Positions 1 to 6,546 are shown, counted from the first letter of the stretch. The stretch is 8,208 bases of DNA from Candidatus Bathyarchaeota archaeon (GCA_026014845.1 JAOZHM010000024.1:1-8208); one strand, 5' to 3'. Notes: generated from the letters alone by a model not told the origin. Translations and numbers: made by a program.

Positions 1-654
1 GGACGAAAAATTTTGCTTGAACCAGAAGCTAAAACAGTATGCGTTGAATATGGAATCCCAGTTACCGATTTCAAAGTGGCGAAAAATGGCACAGACGCTG
101 TCAAGTTTGCGGAGAAAGTCGGGTACCCAGTGGTCCTCAAAATCGTTTCGCCTGACATTATTCACAAGTCGGATGTGGGCGGCGTTGTGGTTGATCTAAA
201 AGATGCAAATGATGTTCAAAATGCTTACAAGCAAATAATGGATAAAGTCAAAAAGCATAAGCCAAACGCGAAAATAGTTGGCATGTTAGTTCAGGAAATG
301 GCTCCTCAATCAACTGAAATCATTGTAGGCGCAACTAAAGATCCGCAATTTGGTCCTACACTTATGTTTGGGTTGGGCGGGATTTTTGTGGAGATTTTGA
401 AGGATGTGACTTTTCGAATAGCGCCTGTAACAGAGGATGAAGCCCGAGAAATGATTACTGCAGTTAAGGCTTATCCGCTGCTGAAAGGGTATAGAAATGC
501 TCCACCAGCGGACATAGAAGCCATAGTTGAAATTTTGCTAAATACTTCAAGGCTTGTTATGGAGCACCAAGAGATTAAGGAGCTTGACTTAAACCCAATA
601 ATGGTTTATGAAAAGGGAGCAAAAACAGTAGATGCAAGAATCATCTTAGAGTAA
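1..654 (+). CDS. acdB: ADP-forming acetate/acyl-CoA ligase, beta subunit (ATP-grasp), 5' partial
   Basis: This is the ATP-grasp part of an NDP-forming acyl-CoA synthetase, which makes acetate (or another acid) and ATP from acyl-CoA, ADP and phosphate in the cytosol. The frame is open from base 1 (GRKILLEPEAK), and family members carry about 20 residues before this point, so the true start lies outside the window; the TTG at 13 is not a convincing start. Visible family motifs are YPVVLKIVSPDIIHKSD near residues 42-58, with the His (codon 163-165) matching the second phosphohistidine known from archaeal ACD beta subunits; then DPQFGPTLMFGLGGIFVEILKDV, written here only as the glycine-rich GLGGIFVE core, and LDLNPIM near the C-terminus. 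The C-terminus is complete (VDARIILE). It may be a separate beta subunit of about 235 residues or the tail of a fused alpha-beta protein; the window cannot decide. Family call is secure, substrate is not. Confidence 0.92.
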   Translation, partial: GRKILLEPEAKTVCVEYGIPVTDFKVAKNGTDAVKFAEKVGYPVVLKIVSPDIIHKSDVGGVVVDLKDANDVQNAYKQIMDKVKKHKPNAKIVGMLVQEMAPQSTEIIVGATKDPQFGPTLMFGLGGIFVEILKDVTFRIAPVTEDEAREMITAVKAYPLLKGYRNAPPADIEAIVEILLNTSRLVMEHQEIKELDLNPIMVYEKGAKTVDARIILE

Positions 655-982
655 GGGCGCTCGCTTCTATGTCTAACGTCCTATTGCAGAGTTTTTCAAC
701 CAATAGCGCATACCCCCCCTATTTTTTTCAGTACACGCGCTCTACTTTCAATGTAATCGCATAGTATCTTCATGAAAAGTCTATTGCCCTCATCTGCTAA
801 CTTATTCACTCATGCGCGCTACAATAAATTCAGTCATGTACAAATGAGATTTTATATCCTGAGTTCGGAACATACGATGCGTTATGATGTGCAATGGCTA
901 GTTTTACTATCGCGTCAAGTTCCTGCCTTTCTGTTGCCTCCCATGCTTTTGGTTGGTTGGATTAAATTTTAATGCCCCCAAA
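655..982. other. gene-free stretch with broken coding-like frames on the minus strand
   Basis: No intact gene is recognised here. On the minus strand, 961 to 830 is open for 43 codons and reads like a helical protein segment (AWEATERQELDAIVKLA), but it has no ATG start and follows a stop. After a change of frame, a GTG at 809 opens a 37-codon frame ending at 696 (it includes DYIESRARVLKKIGG). Both are rich in charged residues and Ala, unlike the hydrophobic plus-strand frame opposite (772-972), so the minus strand is the better candidate for a decayed gene. I do not recognise the family. They may equally be chance frames. The C7 and T7 runs at 713-728 lie inside the second frame and could hide a sequencing frameshift. 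Confidence 0.25.
713..728 (+). terminator. possible T-run terminator after the ACD gene
   Basis: A run of seven C is followed by TA and then seven T at 722-728, about 70 bases after the ACD stop codon. Archaeal transcription often ends at T-runs, so this could end the ACD transcript. There is no hairpin before it. The two homopolymers are also places where sequencing indels are common. Confidence 0.3.
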
Positions 983-1116
983 CATGGTAGCTGACACTGC
1001 CGCTGGAAGATTGAGCAGATGACAGCCGCAGGCAGGTGGCTACGCAGCTATGCACTACGGAGAAACACCATAAACGTACTAAGATGAAGAGGTGTAAGCC
1101 TGAAAACACCTTCCGT
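983..1116 (+). other. GC-richer block with nested hairpin potential (structured RNA or decayed gene)
   Basis: Complementary segments nest within each other: TAGCTG 988-993 with CAGCTA 1045-1050 (extended by CA 983-984 with TG 1051-1052), CTGCC 997-1001 with GGCAG 1031-1035, and GCTG 1002-1005 with CAGC 1023-1026, leaving a 17-base loop. A second domain pairs ACGGA 1057-1061 with TCCGT 1112-1116 and encloses GGTGT 1091-1095 with ACACC 1106-1110. An alternative outer pairing is GTAGC 987-991 with GCTAC 1039-1043. No known archaeal RNA (SRP, RNase P, 5S, C/D or H/ACA guide) fits well. Against an RNA, the frame from 1004 reads as a poor match to the Thg1 segment just before the preserved part (ending SYALRRN, stop at 1085), so the block may be decayed Thg1 coding sequence. 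Confidence 0.28.
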
Positions 1117-1406
1117 CGTCTAACTCTAATCGGCACGCAGAAATAGGTAAAAAACTTAAAGGTTTAAAAGCTAAGGAATTCCACGAAATGATGTTTAAGC
1201 AGGGTGTGAATTTAGCTAAAACCCCACAATGGCAAAGAAGGGGAATACTCATCTACAAAGAACCGATCCTTAAAAGAGCTAAGAATAGCTTGGTAGAGCG
1301 GTGGAGGCTTAAGGAAGACTGGAATCTACAATTTTTCACATCAAAAAACGGGGCAAAATTAATTCAAACAATTCTAGAATGGACAAAGCAAAAGAGGAAA
1401 AAATAG
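1104..1406 (+). pseudogene. C-terminal remnant of tRNA-His guanylyltransferase (Thg1 family)
   Basis: Thg1-family enzymes add a 5' nucleotide to tRNA in the 3'-5' direction (G-1 of tRNA-His, or 5'-end repair by Thg1-like proteins). From about 1137 the frame matches the family's C-terminal region: IGKKLKGLKAKEFHEMMF, then GVNLAKTPQWQRRGILIY (the WQRRG signature), then LKEDWNL.FF and G.KLIQTILEW near the end. Only about 90 residues remain of a usual 230-270; the N-terminal palm domain with the metal-binding aspartates is absent. The frame is closed by a TGA at 1101-1103 with no suitable start before the homology; the first ATG is 1188. Matches further upstream are weak and in another frame (from 1004). 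The preserved part has no stop, so decay may be recent, or ATG 1188 may still yield a 72-residue fragment. The Thg1 assignment is firm and the pseudogene call likely. A sequencing error alone would not explain the missing 500 bases. Confidence 0.82.
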
Positions 1407-2276
1407 TTGAAGGACAAGACTCAGAAAATCGAGGAACTGCAAGAAAAGCTTTCAGTTTTGAAAGAACAGAGAAACAGGCTGAATATCGAAGCAAGAAAAT
1501 GGGTACTAAAAAGAAACAAGCTTAATGAACAGGTTAAGAAGTTACGCACTGAAATAAGTGAACTGAGAAGTGAAAGAGATGAATTAAACACAGAAGTCAG
1601 GGAATTGAAGCAGCTACGCGGAAAAACAAAAACCGAAATCCATGAAAGAATCGAGGAAATGAAGAAACCAAATCAACAAATCAAAGTCTTAGCCAAGAAA
1701 AAGCCCTCAAAAAGCCTCCAAACTTTGCAGAAAAAGCTAGATGAAATAGAATGGGAGATTCAAACAACGTCCTTAAATCTACGTGAAGAAAAAGAACTTG
1801 TTGACCAAGTTGGGAAACTCGAAACTCAAGTGAACATTCACAAGAAACTTGAAATGACGCATCAAGAAATGCTTGAGTTGCAAACTGAATTAAAAGCCAT
1901 GGAAACCAAAAACAAGTTCTATCACCAAAAACTAACAGAAATAGCACAGAAAAGCCAAGAAATACACAATAAAATGCTTGAGAAAATCAATGAAGTCAGC
2001 GAACTCAAAATGGAAGCAGATAACATGCATCAAAGCCTTCTAATAACAAGACAAAAGACAAAGCCTATTCAACAAGGAATAACGACAATTCTAAGCCAAA
2101 TAAAACTGTTAAGACAAGAAATTCGAGAGAAAGAAGAGAAAGAAAAAAAGAAAAGCGAAGATGCTCTAAAGAGAAAGATCAGAAAAGAGGCAAAAGAAAA
2201 ACTGAAGCAAGGAGAGAAAATAACGTGGGAGGAATTCAAAATCCTCACAGAGAAGGGAAAAACAACGCAAGATTAA
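1407..2276 (+). CDS. COG1340-type archaeal coiled-coil protein
   Basis: The 289-residue product is almost entirely charged heptad-like helix, with long Glu/Lys/Leu-rich coiled coil across residues 1-250 and no signal peptide or membrane segment, so a cytosolic dimeric coiled coil is expected. Repeated KRNKLNEQVK- and SERDELNTEV-like units near the N-terminus and the C-terminal pattern KEKLKQGEKITWEEFKIL are typical of the uncharacterised archaeal COG1340 family; the length fits. Database labels for this family sometimes say phosphoserine phosphatase, but no HAD catalytic motif is visible. The start is TTG 1407, directly after the Thg1-remnant stop codon, with GAGGA at 1394-1398 eight bases upstream; the ribosome site therefore lies inside the remnant's last codons, suggesting the two were once co-translated. 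The DUF373 gene follows after 40 bases. Molecular function is unknown. Confidence 0.85.
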   Translation: MKDKTQKIEELQEKLSVLKEQRNRLNIEARKWVLKRNKLNEQVKKLRTEISELRSERDELNTEVRELKQLRGKTKTEIHERIEEMKKPNQQIKVLAKKKPSKSLQTLQKKLDEIEWEIQTTSLNLREEKELVDQVGKLETQVNIHKKLEMTHQEMLELQTELKAMETKNKFYHQKLTEIAQKSQEIHNKMLEKINEVSELKMEADNMHQSLLITRQKTKPIQQGITTILSQIKLLRQEIREKEEKEKKKSEDALKRKIRKEAKEKLKQGEKITWEEFKILTEKGKTTQD

Positions 2277-2288
2277 AGAGACAATACA

Positions 2289-2297
2289 TAAATTATA
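2289..2297 (+). promoter_or_regulatory. TATA-like box before the DUF373 operon
   Basis: TAAATTATA is centred about 24 bases upstream of the ATG at 2317, the spacing expected for an archaeal promoter giving a leaderless or nearly leaderless transcript. It could drive the DUF373-phosphorylase-prenyltransferase operon independently of the coiled-coil gene. AT-rich composition makes chance occurrence possible. Confidence 0.42.
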
Positions 2298-2316
2298 CTG
2301 GAGAAAAGAGAACAAG

Positions 2317-3507
2317 ATGACAGCAGAAGAGAAGGAACAAAAAAGAATCCTCATCTTGTGCGTTGACAGAGACAATGATTTAGGAACAAAAGCAGAGATC
2401 AAAACTCCCGTCATAGGAAGAGAAGAAAGCCTCAACGCCGCTGTAGCCTTAGCTTTACGAGACCCTGAGGAACCAGACGCAAATGCAATGTTCGAGGCTG
2501 TGCGCGTTTACGATCGATTGCAAGATGAAAGTAAACCTCACGAAGTTTTCGAAATAGCGACAATCTGTGGTTCCGAACTTGGAGGAGTGGGCGCCGACAG
2601 AAAAATAGTTGCTCAACTGAGTGATTTGCTGAGTTCTTTTCCAGCAGGTGAGGTTATTTTGGTGACAGACGGATATTCAGACGAGGCTGTCCTGCCACTT
2701 ATAGAGTCAAGAGTACCTGTTTTATCTGTTAGAAGAATAGTGATGAAGCACAGCAAATCAATCGAGGAAACAGCCGCCTTGTTCACACGATACATGAAAA
2801 TGATAATGGAGAATCCACGTTACTCCCGCATTGCATTGGGAGTACCTGGACTACTTTTTCTAATCTTGGGCATTCTCTCAATTTTTAATCTGCTTTACCA
2901 ATATTGGATAGCTTTCATCTTCGTTCTAAGCGTGTTCATGCTCATAAAAGGATTCGGAGTCGACAAAACAGCCAAAAAATTCTATCAATGGATAAAGGAG
3001 TATTCCCCGCCACCCCTTCCAGTACAAATTTCAAATTTTTCCAAGATTGCTGGAGTATTGTGCATAGTGGTTAGCATTTATCTAGGATCAACAAGCGCTA
3101 CAACGTTCGTCGGAAACATCACCACACCTGAAGATGTCGGTGGGTGGCTTAGCATTCTACCACAAATTGCCGGCTATTTCATTCATGGCTCCATGGACCT
3201 CATAGTGGTAGGCATTTGCGTTGTGCTACTGGGATCAGCTATCCGCTTGTATTTTGAACATGACATCAAACTACTGCGCAATGCCGCCTTAATAGTTTTG
3301 ATTGGATGGTCCAGATGGATTCTCGACGGAACTTCAGCAGTGCTAATCAACCCTGAAACAGCGGCTACCGATAAACTGATCTTCTCCATAATCATCGGCA
3401 TCTTAATAGGAATAGCCTCCACTCTAGTCATTCTCGTCATACATAGATCTGCAAGAGGATTTTTCAAGGAGACCGAAGAACAACTTGAAGAAGTTGAAGA
3501 AAGTTAA
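2317..3507 (+). CDS. DUF373 family membrane protein
   Basis: DUF373 (COG2237) proteins are archaeal membrane proteins of unknown function. The soluble N-terminal part (residues about 10-145) begins with a hydrophobic strand and acidic motif, ILILCVDRDNDLG (residues 11-23), and contains LVTDGYSDEAVLP (115-127) and SVRRIVMKHS (137-146), all typical of the family. Then follow about six hydrophobic segments, near residues 172-193, 195-213, 241-258, 281-309, 317-333 and 353-376, and an acidic C-terminal tail. The length of 396 residues is normal. ATG 2317 is chosen because the domain follows directly and a TATA-like box sits about 24 bases upstream; GGAG at 2300-2303 is distant for a ribosome site. 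The last 23 bases overlap the nucleoside phosphorylase gene, indicating translational coupling. Acidic residues of the VDRDND motif suggest metal or nucleotide handling at the membrane, but that is speculation. Confidence 0.9.
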   Translation: MTAEEKEQKRILILCVDRDNDLGTKAEIKTPVIGREESLNAAVALALRDPEEPDANAMFEAVRVYDRLQDESKPHEVFEIATICGSELGGVGADRKIVAQLSDLLSSFPAGEVILVTDGYSDEAVLPLIESRVPVLSVRRIVMKHSKSIEETAALFTRYMKMIMENPRYSRIALGVPGLLFLILGILSIFNLLYQYWIAFIFVLSVFMLIKGFGVDKTAKKFYQWIKEYSPPPLPVQISNFSKIAGVLCIVVSIYLGSTSATTFVGNITTPEDVGGWLSILPQIAGYFIHGSMDLIVVGICVVLLGSAIRLYFEHDIKLLRNAALIVLIGWSRWILDGTSAVLINPETAATDKLIFSIIIGILIGIASTLVILVIHRSARGFFKETEEQLEEVEES

Positions 3508-4276
3508 AATTGCAATTATCGGCGGAACTGGTTTCGAAAATTTGCTTGAAAATGCTAGACAATTACGTTTAGGAACGCCATACGGAATACCACCACCTCT
3601 CCATATTGGAAAAATAAGTGGTAAAAACGTAGTTTTTCTGCCAAGACATGGTCCAGATCATTCTGTTCCTCCGCATAAGATAAATTATAGGGCAAACATT
3701 TACGCGTTATATGAACTGGGCGTACAGAGAATATTAGCTACGAACGCCGTGGGTGCGATAAACCTTAACTTTAAACCCAGCGACATTGTTGTTCCCCACG
3801 ATTTTGTTGATTTCACAAAGCTTCGCTCAGCAACCTTTTACGACGAAGCTCCAGTGACTCATATTGACGTCTCTCAGCCGTACTGTCCGGAAATTCGTAA
3901 ACTGTTAATTGAAACAGCGAAAAAACTTGGATTTCATGTTTGGGACAAAGCTGTAATCGTCTGCACTGAGGGACCCCGTTACGAAACTCATGCAGAGATC
4001 AAGATGTTTAGGCGTTTGGGCTGCGATGTTGTTGGAATGACCGGTATTCCAGAATCAGTGCTTGCACGGGAACTTGAAATGTGTTACGCATCTATCTGCT
4101 ACGTTTCAAACATGGCCGCTGGCGTGCAAAAACGATTAACAGCCCTTGATGTTTCCAAAATTTCAAAAAGCGTCCTTCCTAAAATACAGCAAATTTTAAT
4201 TGAAACCATTAAGACTTTACCCAGTGAACGTAATTGCCCATGTGTAAACGCACTTAAAGACGCGAGGTTTGACTGA
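3485..4276 (+). CDS. MTAP/PNP-family nucleoside phosphorylase (methylthioadenosine/methylthioinosine or purine nucleoside)
   Basis: This cytosolic enzyme family cleaves a purine (methylthio)nucleoside with phosphate in methionine and purine salvage. Signature elements, numbered from TTG 3485: phosphate-binding IGGTGFE (12-18), RHGPDHSVPPHKINYRANI (54-72), ATNAVGAI (85-92), CTEGPRYETHAEIKMF (160-175), GMTGIPESVLARE (184-196) and SNMAAG (208-213). Asn209 sits where 6-oxopurine enzymes carry Asn, whereas adenine-specific MTAPs carry Asp, so inosine/guanosine or methylthioinosine may be preferred over MTA; this is inference. A CPC motif (251-253) near the C-terminus matches the CXC disulfide motif described for thermophilic archaeal PNP/MTAP enzymes. 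The start is uncertain: TTG 3485 overlaps DUF373 by 23 bases (AGGAGA lies 12 bases upstream), while TTG 3494 gives MKKVKIAIIGG, nearer the usual N-terminus. The prenyltransferase starts three bases after the stop. Confidence 0.9.
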   Translation: MKKLKKVKIAIIGGTGFENLLENARQLRLGTPYGIPPPLHIGKISGKNVVFLPRHGPDHSVPPHKINYRANIYALYELGVQRILATNAVGAINLNFKPSDIVVPHDFVDFTKLRSATFYDEAPVTHIDVSQPYCPEIRKLLIETAKKLGFHVWDKAVIVCTEGPRYETHAEIKMFRRLGCDVVGMTGIPESVLARELEMCYASICYVSNMAAGVQKRLTALDVSKISKSVLPKIQQILIETIKTLPSERNCPCVNALKDARFD

Positions 4277-4279
4277 CAG

Positions 4280-5062
4280 ATGCTTAAAGGATTCCTTTCA
4301 GCTATTGGAGCATACAAGCTTTATGAAAAGTGGCTGTGGTATCAAGTTAAGAACGGTGTTAAGCCAGATCATATAGCGATAATCCTAGATGGAAATCGAA
4401 GGTGGGCGTCTGAAAAGGCTCTAAACCCGTGGTTTGGCCATGAAAAAGGCGCCGAAAAAGTTGATGACCTTCTCGGCTGGTGCCTGAAACTCAGCGTTAA
4501 ATCTATAACGCTTTACGCCTTTTCCACAGAAAACTTCCGCCGCTCAAATAATGAGGTTGAAGAAATCATGCGAATTGCAAAAGAGGAGTTTGAGAAAATC
4601 TTGACAGATGAACGCATACACAAGAATAAGGTTCACGTAAAAGTCATAGGCAGGCTAAGCCTGCTGCCAAAAGATCTGCAGCAACTCATAATGGATGTGG
4701 AAAATGCGACACAAGGTTATGATGATCATTTTTTGAATCTTGCGCTTGCCTATGGTGGGAGAGCGGAAATCGTGGATGCTGCCAAGAAGATTGCGGAAAG
4801 AGTGCATGAGGGAGAGCTGGGTCCTGAGGAAATCGATGAACAAGTATTTGAGAAATATTTGTACACATCGCATATGTCAAAACAGGACCCCGACCTAATT
4901 ATTAGAACTTCTGGAGAGGAAAGATTAAGCGGCTTTTTGTTGTGGCAGTCCGCATATAGTGAATTATGCTTTTTAGACGTTTATTGGCCAGGCTTTCGAT
5001 TTATTGACCTCTTACGGGCTGTTAGGACCTTTCAAAGGCGTAAGAGGCGTTTTGGTCAATAG
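4280..5062 (+). CDS. uppS: cis-polyprenyl diphosphate synthase (UppS family, archaeal type)
   Basis: The enzyme condenses isopentenyl diphosphate units onto an allylic primer to make the long cis-polyprenyl diphosphate that becomes the dolichol-like carrier for glycosylation and cell-envelope sugars. The five family regions are present: IAIILDGNRRWA (32-43; catalytic Asp37), GHEKGAEKV (53-61), TLYAFSTENFRR (77-88), NLALAYGGRAEI (153-164) and RTSGEERLSGFLLWQSAYSE (209-228; Arg209, Arg215 and Glu228 as diphosphate and metal ligands), then YWPGFRF. The roughly 30 residues before the first motif form the extension usual in archaeal members. The full length of 260 residues is normal. ATG 4280 is preceded by GAGGT at 4264-4268 inside the end of the phosphorylase gene and lies three bases after its stop, so it is co-transcribed and probably translationally coupled. 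The family assignment is secure; the product chain length is unknown. Confidence 0.95.
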   Translation: MLKGFLSAIGAYKLYEKWLWYQVKNGVKPDHIAIILDGNRRWASEKALNPWFGHEKGAEKVDDLLGWCLKLSVKSITLYAFSTENFRRSNNEVEEIMRIAKEEFEKILTDERIHKNKVHVKVIGRLSLLPKDLQQLIMDVENATQGYDDHFLNLALAYGGRAEIVDAAKKIAERVHEGELGPEEIDEQVFEKYLYTSHMSKQDPDLIIRTSGEERLSGFLLWQSAYSELCFLDVYWPGFRFIDLLRAVRTFQRRKRRFGQ

Positions 5063-5066
5063 TGAC

Positions 5067-6296
5067 TTAGGCTCTTTTTTTGGCGCTTACGATTGAGATG
5101 ACGTCTCTGTCTTTAAGTGTGTAGTCTTCTCCCACTCTTTTTTTCGCTCTTGCTTCTGTTGCGTAGATGAAACTTTCCCCGAGTTCTGTGTGAATTATAT
5201 AAGCGAGTTGGCGTGCTGTTGTTCCATATGGTACAAGGTAGGCGTCTGGAAGAACTCTTCCTTCATGGTCTGCCAAATGTTCTAGGTCTTCAACGGGATA
5301 AACGGTAATCATGCTTAGAAGCTTGAAGAAAGCTGCGTTTATTGCTTCTTGAACGCCTGTTGAGCCAAATTTAAGTAGAATTTTCTCTCTTATGGTTTCC
5401 AATGCTCTAGTTTGGTTTTGATTCAGTTGCTCCGGTTTGTTTGTTTTGAAGTTGCAGTCTCCAAGCCTGTAATCTATTAGCTTTTTCTCGGTTGCTCTCC
5501 TTAAGGCAAGTTCGGCTTCTGCGCAGCAAGGTGTCACAAGATAATTCAACTTTTGCAGTCTTTCTAGGTTTTCTTCAGTTGTTGGTACGTCTATTTTGTT
5601 TGCCGCTATTAGCATCGGTTTGGAGATTTGCCTTAGAGTATCCACGAGTCTTAGAAAGTCGTCTTCGCTCCAAGTTGTAGGGTTATCAGCATTTAACCCT
5701 GTTCTTCTTATTGCCTCAGATATGTGACTTCTTTTTATTGCCAAGCCGCTTAACCTTTCTTCCAGCAGAGAGAAGATGTTCTCTTTTTTTTCGGCTTCCA
5801 CGGTTCTGGCGATTTTAGGCCAGTCTCTTTTAAGTATGTTTGCCATCCACATGGTTATTTCATGCTCCAGAAATCGCACATCCTCCAATGGGTCATGTTC
5901 ACCCGGTTTGCATACTTTTCCTTCAGAATCCGTTCCACCAGAAGCATCAACTATGTGGATTAAAGCGTCTGCCTTCCTAATTTCGTCTAGAAACTGGTTT
6001 CCCAAACCTCTTCCTTGCCACGCACCTGGCACAAGGCCTGCACAATCGATTAGTTCGACCGGGATAAGTCTTATCCCGTCGAGGCACAGGGAGTTGACTG
6101 GATTATCTTGGACATTGAATTCTTTGCATACGCATGGGGTTCGAACGTATCCAATTCCTCTGTTTGGCTTTATTGTCGTGAATGGATGGCTTGCAATCTT
6201 GGCTGGTGCGAGGGTTGTGGCGCTAAAGAATGTTGATTTTCCCGTGTTGGGTTTCCCAACTATACCCAACACTTTTGAATAAGATTTTATACTCAT
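5067..6296 (-). CDS. Ygr210/YchF-like Obg-family GTPase with C-terminal TGS domain
   Basis: This translation-associated P-loop GTPase belongs to the OBG/YchF superfamily; length (409 residues), motif layout and neighbouring sequence fit the archaeal/eukaryotic Ygr210 subfamily, whose cellular role is poorly known and probably ribosome-linked. The P-loop is GKPNTGKST (14-22), then FTTIKPNRGIGYV (39-51, switch I), DCAGLVPGA (84-92, switch II) and NKID (233-236). The NKxD motif is canonical, whereas bacterial and eukaryotic YchF/OLA1 proteins have an altered motif and prefer ATP, so GTP is the likely nucleotide. A helical insertion spans about 135-225. The C-terminal TGS domain runs from about residue 331 (VYPVEDLE) through LVPYGTTARQLAYIIH to DRDVISIV. 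ATG 6296 is chosen because the P-loop lies 13 residues in and a TATA-like box stands about 46 bases upstream. Its stop is four bases from that of the convergent prenyltransferase. Confidence 0.92.
   Translation of the reverse strand: MSIKSYSKVLGIVGKPNTGKSTFFSATTLAPAKIASHPFTTIKPNRGIGYVRTPCVCKEFNVQDNPVNSLCLDGIRLIPVELIDCAGLVPGAWQGRGLGNQFLDEIRKADALIHIVDASGGTDSEGKVCKPGEHDPLEDVRFLEHEITMWMANILKRDWPKIARTVEAEKKENIFSLLEERLSGLAIKRSHISEAIRRTGLNADNPTTWSEDDFLRLVDTLRQISKPMLIAANKIDVPTTEENLERLQKLNYLVTPCCAEAELALRRATEKKLIDYRLGDCNFKTNKPEQLNQNQTRALETIREKILLKFGSTGVQEAINAAFFKLLSMITVYPVEDLEHLADHEGRVLPDAYLVPYGTTARQLAYIIHTELGESFIYATEARAKKRVGEDYTLKDRDVISIVSAKKRA
5072..5080 (+). terminator. T-run terminator for the plus-strand operon
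   Basis: CTCTTTTTTT begins about ten bases after the prenyltransferase stop codon. A T7 run is a plausible archaeal termination signal. It lies inside the last codons of the convergent GTPase gene (it encodes the Lys-Lys-Arg tail on the other strand), so it may be a by-product of that coding sequence. Confidence 0.4.
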
Positions 6297-6335
6297 AACT
6301 CGCCAACCATCTTTTAACTGTTTACCTATACGTGG

Positions 6336-6347
6336 TTTTAATTAAAG
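6336..6347 (-). promoter_or_regulatory. TATA-like box for the GTPase gene
   Basis: On the minus strand CTTTAATTAAAA is centred about 46 bases before the ATG at 6296. Transcription would start near 6317 and leave a leader of about 20 bases. No strong ribosome site is visible in that leader. The motif is nearly palindromic, so direction rests on the gene arrangement. Confidence 0.4.
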
Positions 6348-6520
6348 AATTTCCTCTCGCGCGCACGCAGAAGATGAACATAGGCGAGAAATACGGAAGC
6401 ACCAGAAATTTAGAGCTAGAAAGGAAAAACTCTACTAACTAACCATTCAAGATTTTCTCTGTGTTCAGTAGGTCTCGGTGGCACCAATTGGAGCATCTAG
6501 CGCGAGGTTGAAAGGCAAAC

Positions 6521-6529
6521 TTAAATTAA
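6521..6529 (+). promoter_or_regulatory. TATA-like box for the threonine synthase-like gene
   Basis: TTAAATTAA is centred about 22 bases before ATG 6547, consistent with a leaderless transcript starting at or next to that ATG. This supports 6547 and argues against a start at GTG 6478, which lies upstream of the box. The intervening stretch 6348-6520 between the divergent genes shows no convincing gene or RNA. Confidence 0.45.
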
Positions 6530-6546
6530 TTCTCTGCAACTACAAG

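Noticed and set aside
772..972. 66-residue plus-strand frame in the gene-free stretch
   Set aside because: Hydrophobic, unordered composition without a family likeness or ribosome site; it reads as the antisense shadow of the more coding-like minus-strand frame.
983..1060. Signal recognition particle RNA helix 8-like string (GGAAG followed by GAGCAG)
   Set aside because: The tetraloop is not closed by paired bases, the spacing differs from the conserved motif and the surrounding stems of SRP RNA are absent.
983..1070. H/ACA guide RNA
   Set aside because: The hairpin has an internal loop, but no ACA lies at the required distance after the outer stem, and the kink-turn motif is unclear.
1681..1947. 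Minus-strand frame opposite the coiled-coil gene
   Set aside because: Phe/Leu-rich antisense of Lys/Glu-rich codons, a standard artefact.
5776..6282. 168-residue plus-strand frame opposite the GTPase gene
   Set aside because: It is antisense to conserved GTPase motifs, including the P-loop and switch regions, and has no family likeness.
6374..6442. 22-codon frame between the divergent GTPase and threonine synthase-like genes
   Set aside because: No ribosome site or promoter at the right distance, no recognisable sequence, and such short frames are expected by chance.
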